From the NCBI RefSeq assembly GCF_035573695.1, contig NZ_CP121694.1, positions 286,501 to 350,500 of the forward strand: a stretch of 64,000 nt of DNA, written 5' to 3'. The position numbers and the translations under genes are program-made. Below the pieces are notes generated by a model that worked only from the letters and a program-made list of their open reading frames with translations, made no database searches and was not told the origin of the DNA. This document shows positions 58,905-64,000 of the stretch, piece after piece. The number at the start of each line of letters is the position of its first letter. Within the stretch, counting starts at the first letter, position 1. Origin of the DNA: Metallumcola ferriviriculae. GTDB lineage: Bacteria; Bacillota; JADQBR01.

Positions 58905-58987
58905 TTGGTAGACGAAAGTACAATAATACTTAGGATTAAAGAAATTTTCATTATGCGTTTAATACTATATATAAGGAGACGGTTATC

Positions 58988-59794
58988 ATGTCAAAAATTA
59001 GAGACGTTGTGAAGCAGAAATATGGAGCGGCAATATCCGAAAAATCAGAATGCTGCGGGAACAGTAGTTGTTGTAGCAGTTTATCGGGGAATCAAGATGA
59101 TATTATTACTGCTAATCTTTATGATAAGGGAGAAGAGGGATTACCTGAGGAGATATTTAAAGCATCCTTCGGCTGTGGAAATCCTACTGCCTTAGCACAA
59201 TTAAATCCCGGTGAAACGGTATTAGATTTGGGTAGCGGTTCCGGGATAGATGTTTTTTTATCGGCTAAACGAGTAGGGCCTACAGGAAAAGCGTATGGTT
59301 TAGATATGACTGACGAAATGTTAAACGCAGCAAAGGAAAATCAGCGAAAACTAAATATAGATAATGTAGAGTTTTTAAAAGGTTATATTGAAGAGATTCC
59401 TCTCCCGGACAGAAGTGTAGATATCATAATATCTAACTGTGTAATAAATCTCTCTACAGATAAAAAGAAGGTTTTGGGAGAAGCTTTTCGAGTTTTAAAA
59501 GAAGGCGGACGTTTTGCCATATCAGACATAGTATTGACCAAACCGCTGTCTGAGACAATTCAGCAGGACCTTGTCGTATGGACGGGGTGTGTGGCCGGGG
59601 CCCTACAAATGGATGAATACAAGGCGCTATTAAAAGGGATAGGGTTTCAAAATATAAGTGTCGAAGTTACCCGGGAGTATGACCTAGATAGCCCTGAAGC
59701 ACAAGAATTTCTTCCTAAACTAACAACAGCAGAAAGAAGGGAATATAACGGAGCAGTGGTTAGTGCCTTTGTCCGCGCTAAAAGGCCGAAGTAG
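58988..59794 (+). CDS. arsM: Arsenite methyltransferase ArsM
   Basis: 268 residues with AAGGAG upstream. The N-terminal [10 protein letters not shown] cysteines, SAM-binding [14 protein letters not shown] near 77, NCVINLS near 155 (catalytic Cys) and the C-terminal [10 protein letters not shown] Cys near 200 match the bacterial ArsM layout. It methylates As(III) with SAM in the cytosol. No arsR, arsB or acr3 gene is nearby in the window; the MarR gene upstream is the only candidate regulator. Confidence 0.95.
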   Translation: MSKIRDVVKQKYGAAISEKSECCGNSSCCSSLSGNQDDIITANLYDKGEEGLPEEIFKASFGCGNPTALAQLNPGETVLDLGSGSGIDVFLSAKRVGPTGKAYGLDMTDEMLNAAKENQRKLNIDNVEFLKGYIEEIPLPDRSVDIIISNCVINLSTDKKKVLGEAFRVLKEGGRFAISDIVLTKPLSETIQQDLVVWTGCVAGALQMDEYKALLKGIGFQNISVEVTREYDLDSPEAQEFLPKLTTAERREYNGAVVSAFVRAKRPK

Positions 59795-59802
59795 ATGCAG
59801 AA

Positions 59803-60603
59803 ATGAAACGTAAAGGGATTCACAAGCCGACCATAGAGGATATAGTTGAATTAAGTGGTATAGAAACACTGCACCCTGGTGGTTTTGCGCTTACCAAGCG
59901 AGTTGCGGAAGTTGCCGCTCTGAAAAAGGGCATGAAAGTTTTGGATGTATCCAGCGGTAGAGGTACACAGGCCATCTATTATGCAAAAAATTTTGGTGTA
60001 AATGTGACCGGAGTAGACTTATCAAATGAAATGGTAACTACTGCCATAGAAAATGCTAAAATAGCAAATGTACAAGACAAAGTCTCCTTCGTAAAAGGAG
60101 ACTCCCAAGAACTGCTCTTTCAAGACAACTCATTTGATGTAGTAATCAATGAATGTGCAGTCGGTATACCTGATAACTCTCAAAAGGTGCTTGATGAGAT
60201 GGCAAGAGTCTTAAAGCGACAAGGAACTTTAGTAATGCATGAATCCATCTGGCGCAAGAAATTAAATCCGGAGGAAAAAGAAGACCTTTCAGAGAGGTAA
60301 GGAACGACCCCGCTTGATTATGAAGAATGGGTTAATATGTTAAAGCAAGCCGGGGTAGCGAATATAATCAGTGAATTTGATGAGTGGTCTAAACCTCATA
60401 TGTTTTGGGAAGTGCGAAAAGAACGTAATGTTAACCATTACTCCAGAATACTATCTCCAGTTGAGCAGTTGATTACGGCTGGGAGAATTGTTTCTTTATA
60501 TGGCCTTAAAGGCTTAAAAAAGGGATTTGAAAATAGGAAGATATTTTATAGAGCAATATTGGATGGCAAACTGGGGTATTGTCTCTTTAAAGGTATAAAA
60601 TAG
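59803..60603 (+). pseudogene. SAM-dependent methyltransferase, broken by an in-frame TAA
   Basis: The frame starts at 59803, hits TAA at 60298-60300 and continues in the same frame to a TAG at 60601-60603, giving 165 and then 100 codons. Before the stop lie the SAM motif VLDVSSGRGTQAIYYA and FDVVINECAVGIPD. After it, GTTPLDYEEWVNMLKQAGV is what the C-terminal part of such enzymes looks like. One substitution (for example TTA to TAA) would restore a 266-residue protein. Target unknown. It follows arsM by 8 bp. Confidence 0.85.
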
Positions 60604-60854
60604 TTCTCAATGTTATGACTTGAAATTGCTGTAACGGATAACTTGGCAATAGCTTGGTGGGTAAGGTCTTTTAATAGGGGACGATTATTGCAGATGCTTC
60701 TTCCCTCAACCACGCCTGCTTAGATGATGATAAATATGTAATTTTTTAACAGTAAAAAGTTTTCATATAAAAATGATCCTTCAGCATGGAGGATTTGGAA
60801 CATAACTTCTTTTCGTCTAAATTAATAAAGATGAAAAAATAGGAGTTGATCTTT
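60604..60854. other. Intergenic stretch
   Basis: No gene recognised. A weak hairpin (atccttc, 60771-60777, with gaggat at about 60789-60794) and an A-rich region with a GGAG site before the SLH gene are the only features. Confidence 0.5.
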
Positions 60855-61624
60855 ATGAAAAAAACAATTAGTTTCTTGCTTTTAGCAGCATTTCTTTTTT
60901 CCATTAATGGCTTGGCATTTGCTGAGACCAAATTAAAGAGTGGTTACTCTGACGTTGATGACCACTGGGCCTTGTCTAATATTTACAACGTTACCGAGCG
61001 TGGGTTAATGAATGGTTATCCCGACAATTCTTTCAGACCAGATAAAAACGTAAGTAGAATAGAAATGGCAATCACCTTGGACCGAACTTTTGATTTCAAT
61101 TTTAGTGCAGTTAAAGTTTGATGATGTATATGATGGTAAATGGTATAGCACTTCCCTTCTGGAAACAACTTTCTTTGGTCTTTTAAATACTGATGATAGA
61201 ATGTTTAAACCAAACCTGGATATTACAAGAATTGAAGCTGCAAAAGCTATTAAGCAATCTTTTGCAGCTAAAAATTTAGGTGTGATGATGACCCAAATAT
61301 TCCAATTTATGATGATGCCGAAGATTTGAGTTCAGATGAAAATTCTGCTTTAAGTTTTGTCTTTAATACCGGCATAATGAAGGGTCTAGACAATAATACT
61401 TTTGCACCTGATAAGCCGATAACTAGAGCAGAACTAGCAACTGCCTTAAAAAGAACTTTAAACACTTTAGAGGTGGCTGAACCTGTCATGAATGATAACA
61501 CTGAGGACGCCCCTATAAGTGATAAGAGAGTCATTGAAAACCCGCCTCTCCCAGACAAAGGTGCGAATTAATAGACTTAGAAGACCTGGATACTCCTGTT
61601 ACTAATGAGTTTGAAAGAGAATAA
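60855..61624 (+). pseudogene. S-layer homology (SLH) protein broken by frameshifts
   Basis: Begins with a signal peptide (MKKTISFLLLAAFLFSINGLAFA) and SLH repeat 1 (GYSDVDDHWALSNIYNV). The frame then shifts near 61105-61120, and repeat 2 (KFDDVYDGKWYSTSLLE) continues in frame +1 to about 61280. Repeat 3 (DDAEDLSSDENSALSF) is back in the first frame. A further shift near 61560 would add an acidic tail (ELIDLEDLDTPVTNEFERE) to the TAA at 61622-61624. All three SLH repeats are recognisable, so the loss is recent or the indels are sequence errors. Confidence 0.85.
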
Positions 61625-61630
61625 AATATA

Positions 61631-61666
61631 ACAAAAGCAGCGACAAATAAGAGTCGCTGCTTTTGT
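61631..61666 (+). terminator. Terminator after the SLH gene
   Basis: Perfect 14-bp stem acaaaagcagcgac with gtcgctgcttttgt and an 8-nt loop. Confidence 0.88.
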
Positions 61667-61739
61667 TATATAAACACATAAAGTCTAAGATTGTGCTTAC
61701 AAAAGTTAAAGCTTTACTAAAAAGGCTATATCCAAGTGG

Positions 61740-62432
61740 TTATATATTTAGATGCTGCAGATCTGCGAGGTATTTCCTCGCAAACCGCTTAGTCAAATTG
61801 TTTTTCCACTTAAACTGCACACCGTATACCTGCGTCATAAACGAACCAATTGCCAAAGTACCCTGTAACATACGTACGTTTTCCGGAGAAACGGTATTTA
61901 GCCCTAACCACATTGCTAAACCAACTCCTACTGATCCAAAACCTATACGTACAACTTCCCATGATAAGTCCCTTAAGGCACTGTCTAGGGACCTGATAAA
62001 GTCTTCTTCAACAGAGTTGTCTTCGAACCTGTTACAAAAGCCGTCAAATTCTCCGTGGAAAGCCGCAAGTTTTTTGCTAAATCCTGCTCTATTACGTAGC
62101 TTGATAATTTCAAATAGGCTAATTTCGCTTAGGTTGGCAGGTAGCTTTAAATGAATGATATTTTGGGCCACTTTTATTTCCTTTTGGCCGCCATTATCTA
62201 AACCTGCCAGCAGTCTAAATATATTCTGTTCGTCATTATCAGTGATGGCCGCCATACCATGCTTATCTGCGATTGTGTTCGCTTGGATAGATAAATACAT
62301 ATCTCGTATTTCTTTAGCAACCAGTATTCCATAGAGAGTAAATGTTCCTAAGGAATAATTTTTACAATACTCCTCAAAATTGACGGAATATTTATCCGCC
62401 AAAATAATATATGGCTTATAGTATTTGTCCAC
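61740..62432 (-). CDS. Unknown protein, probably N-terminally eroded
   Basis: 230 residues if begun at the GTG at 62432; no good ribosome-binding site is present, and a stop lies directly before it. A different frame just upstream (about 62440-62505) reads like protein (AIFIISDPKLKSNYDKW), suggesting a frameshift near 62432. The C-terminal third has two hydrophobic helices (about 163-178 and 186-203) after a helical IIKLRNRAGFSKKLAAFH segment. I do not recognise a family with confidence. Confidence 0.55.
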   Translation of the reverse strand: MDKYYKPYIILADKYSVNFEEYCKNYSLGTFTLYGILVAKEIRDMYLSIQANTIADKHGMAAITDNDEQNIFRLLAGLDNGGQKEIKVAQNIIHLKLPANLSEISLFEIIKLRNRAGFSKKLAAFHGEFDGFCNRFEDNSVEEDFIRSLDSALRDLSWEVVRIGFGSVGVGLAMWLGLNTVSPENVRMLQGTLAIGSFMTQVYGVQFKWKNNLTKRFARKYLADLQHLNI

Positions 62433-62547
62433 TTATCATAATTACTCTTAAGCTTTGGGTCGGATATTATAAAAATGGCTGTTTCGTGGGATTAGGAAAG
62501 TAGCAGGTAGAACAAATACTAAAGTTTATCTAAATAAAGCATTTGGT

Positions 62548-63177
62548 TTAGATAGCTTTTTCTTCGCCGGTGTTTAAGGTAAAGACCAATGGAATAATGA
62601 ACAACACTACCAAGGAAGCAACATAAAGACCGGTGACAGGTGTATATAAATCTCCAATGTAACCAATAAGACCTACACCCAAGGATCCTAGGGTACCACC
62701 TATGCCCATTACCAAACCGGAAGCCATACCTTTATTTTTCGGAAAAAGGCGATGGCTAATTACCATCGTAACCGGTCCAGAAGAATTTAATGAGGCGCCT
62801 AGTAAAGCGATCAAAACAAAAGCAGCGAAGATGTTTTGTGTCTTTAAAAAGAGTACCATCCAAGTACTAGATAGAAGAGCAGACCCTATTATGATTGGCT
62901 TAGGCCCAAAAGTATCGGATAAGTAACCGCCGGCAATATTGCCAAAGGTACCCGCAATAAATAAGACTGAAAGCAGACCGGCATTTTCAAAAGTGGGCCG
63001 GTTCCACTGTTCCCACATTACCGGTACTATGGTCATAGTGGACAAGACGGTCATAGAATTCAAACCAACAATTGCCATCAAACTGCGGGAACGCCTCAGC
63101 CCGGAAAGAAATTCAGGCGTAATAAGTTTTGTACATTGAAAATAATAACGCTGAGAAATTAGAGAGTCAACCTTTTT
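62548..63177 (-). pseudogene. MFS transporter, C-terminal half only
   Basis: The open frame runs from about 63177 (after a TGA) to the stop at 62548: 209 codons and no plausible start before a TTG at 63081. It shows a central-loop TPEFLSGLRRSRSLM followed by about six membrane segments with GNIAGGYLSDTFGPKPIIIG and GLVMGIGGTLGSLGVGLIG. This is transmembrane helices 7-12 of a fosmidomycin-resistance-like MFS permease. The N-terminal half is missing and not found nearby. Confidence 0.8.
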
Positions 63178-63180
63178 TCA

Positions 63181-63551
63181 AATTATTATTAATATATTTT
63201 TCGCTGAGACAACAGATAAAAGTAATATGCCGCCGGGTTTTAATAAGCGTTTATTATATCTGCTGCGGTCTGAAGTGTTATAATCATGCCTGATTTACTG
63301 ATTTCACCTGAAAATCAGGACCGTATCATGTTTCATAGACTTTCCAAGCTGCGTTCTGGGATCTTTAGTATTTTTCACGATTACTCAGTTTGCCTTAGAA
63401 CTACAGTAAAAGAGTAAAGGTAAAAATGGATACATAGCAGGTGAAAATGACTCAATTAAAGAATAGCAAGATATAAAGACGAACATAGTAGTATAAAGCC
63501 GCACGGAATTTCTGTAGGCTCGTCTTAAATCTTCGGGAGGGATAAAGCAGA
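63181..63551. other. Intergenic region without recognisable genes
   Basis: About 370 bp. Contains an 8-bp inverted repeat (cctgattt near 63284, aaatcagg near 63313) with a 15-nt loop and a GGGAGGG ribosome-binding site for the next gene. I see no RNA gene or coding frame. Confidence 0.5.
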
Positions 63552-64000
63552 GTGTTCAGAGCAGCCGTAATATACTGGAGTAATACCGGTAATACACAAA
63601 AAGTAGCTCAAAAGGTAGCAGAAGGGCTAAAAGAAGGTGATGCGTCAGTCGATATTATAGATGTTAAAAAGACGGTAGATATTGACTTTTTTGACTACGA
63701 CCTTATCTGTATCGGGACTCCGTCTTATCATTGGCACCCGCCAAAGCCTATGAACGATTTTTTAAAAACCGCATTTAAGAAGTATCAGAAGGAAGGCAAA
63801 GTAAAACTTGGGTCACCAAAGATTGGTGGAAAAAATGCTCTGATTTTCTGTACCTATTCTGGGCCACATACGGGGAAAAATGAGGCAGAGCCAGTGGGCA
63901 AGTATGTCGGTCAGTTTTTGGAACATATAGGTTTTAATTTGCTGGATGAATGGTATATCTTAAGTGAATTCCACGGGTCCGAAGAAAATAGCACTAAAGG
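63552..64000 (+). CDS. Flavodoxin-domain protein (partial)
   Basis: The GTG at 63552 follows GGGAGGG. The visible 149 residues open with AAVIYWSNTGNTQKVAQKVAEGL, the FMN phosphate-binding loop of flavodoxins. It continues with IGTPSYHWHPPKPMNDFL and an FCTYSGPHTGKNEAEPVG segment typical of flavodoxin-like oxidoreductases. The gene runs off the right edge, so partner domains cannot be excluded. It would carry electrons in the cytoplasm. Confidence 0.85.
   Translation, partial: MFRAAVIYWSNTGNTQKVAQKVAEGLKEGDASVDIIDVKKTVDIDFFDYDLICIGTPSYHWHPPKPMNDFLKTAFKKYQKEGKVKLGSPKIGGKNALIFCTYSGPHTGKNEAEPVGKYVGQFLEHIGFNLLDEWYILSEFHGSEENSTK

Noticed and set aside
63178-63180. TGA before the MFS frame as a selenocysteine codon
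   Set aside because: Selenocysteine machinery exists, but no SECIS-like hairpin or upstream coding continuation supports it in a transporter.
63284-63320. Inverted repeat cctgattt / aaatcagg as a terminator
   Set aside because: Only 8 bp with a 15-nt loop and no T run on either strand.

Overview
The window is the chromosome-origin region of an anaerobic, endospore-forming Firmicute, probably a Clostridia or Peptococcaceae-like lineage. This rests on a Bacillus-type order of genes around dnaA, sporulation genes (bofA, yyaC-like, GerMN-domain lipoprotein, soj/spo0J), a four-subunit 2-oxoacid:ferredoxin oxidoreductase, a selenocysteine insertion system (selA, selB, tRNA-Sec), and T-box control of aminoacyl-tRNA and serine genes. 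No species name can be justified from sequence reading alone.

Layout. oriC lies at about 28.0 kb between dnaA and rpmH, with a second cluster of weaker DnaA boxes between dnaA and dnaN. To its left almost every gene is on the minus strand: dnaA, dnaN, yaaA, recF, remB-like, gyrB, gyrA, pdxS, pdxT, a GH15 hydrolase, serA and serS (each behind a T-box), six tRNAs (four Ser, two Arg), tadA, the large SRP RNA, dnaX, ybaB, recR, an inserted IS, yaaL, bofA, a P-loop NTPase with korABCD, four tandem rRNA promoters and the 16S rRNA, which carries a 160-nt hairpin insert in helix 44. To its right almost every gene is on the plus strand: rpmH, rnpA, yidD, yidC, jag, mnmE, mnmG, rsmG, soj, spo0J with two parS sites, a cysteine desulfurase, a D-serine dehydratase-like enzyme, diacylglycerol kinase and others, a germination-type lipoprotein, an M24 peptidase, selA, selB, a branched-chain amino-acid ABC operon (livJHMGF) and tRNA-Sec. 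The larB, larC and larE genes (nickel-pincer cofactor) and yyaC are the minus-strand exceptions in this half.

The right end (58 to 64 kb) differs. A MarR regulator with paired cysteines and an ArsM arsenite methyltransferase look intact. They are followed by a methyltransferase gene with an in-frame stop, an S-layer-homology gene broken by several frameshifts, an N-terminally eroded unknown gene, and the C-terminal half of an MFS transporter. A flavodoxin-like gene runs off the edge. This is an accessory zone with gene decay, or a stretch with sequence errors.

How the parts work together. The left and centre form a replication, translation and segregation core in ancestral order. KOR supplies low-potential ferredoxin chemistry, the sel genes decode UGA in selenoproteins outside the window, and the liv operon imports amino acids. 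I found no CRISPR array, prophage or obvious new defence system. The most unusual signals are regulatory or structural: the heptad-repeat insert in 16S rRNA, the four-promoter rRNA array, a T-box on serA that does not look serine-specific, DnaA-box consensus sequences in the IS ends, and the possible thiol sensor next to arsM.
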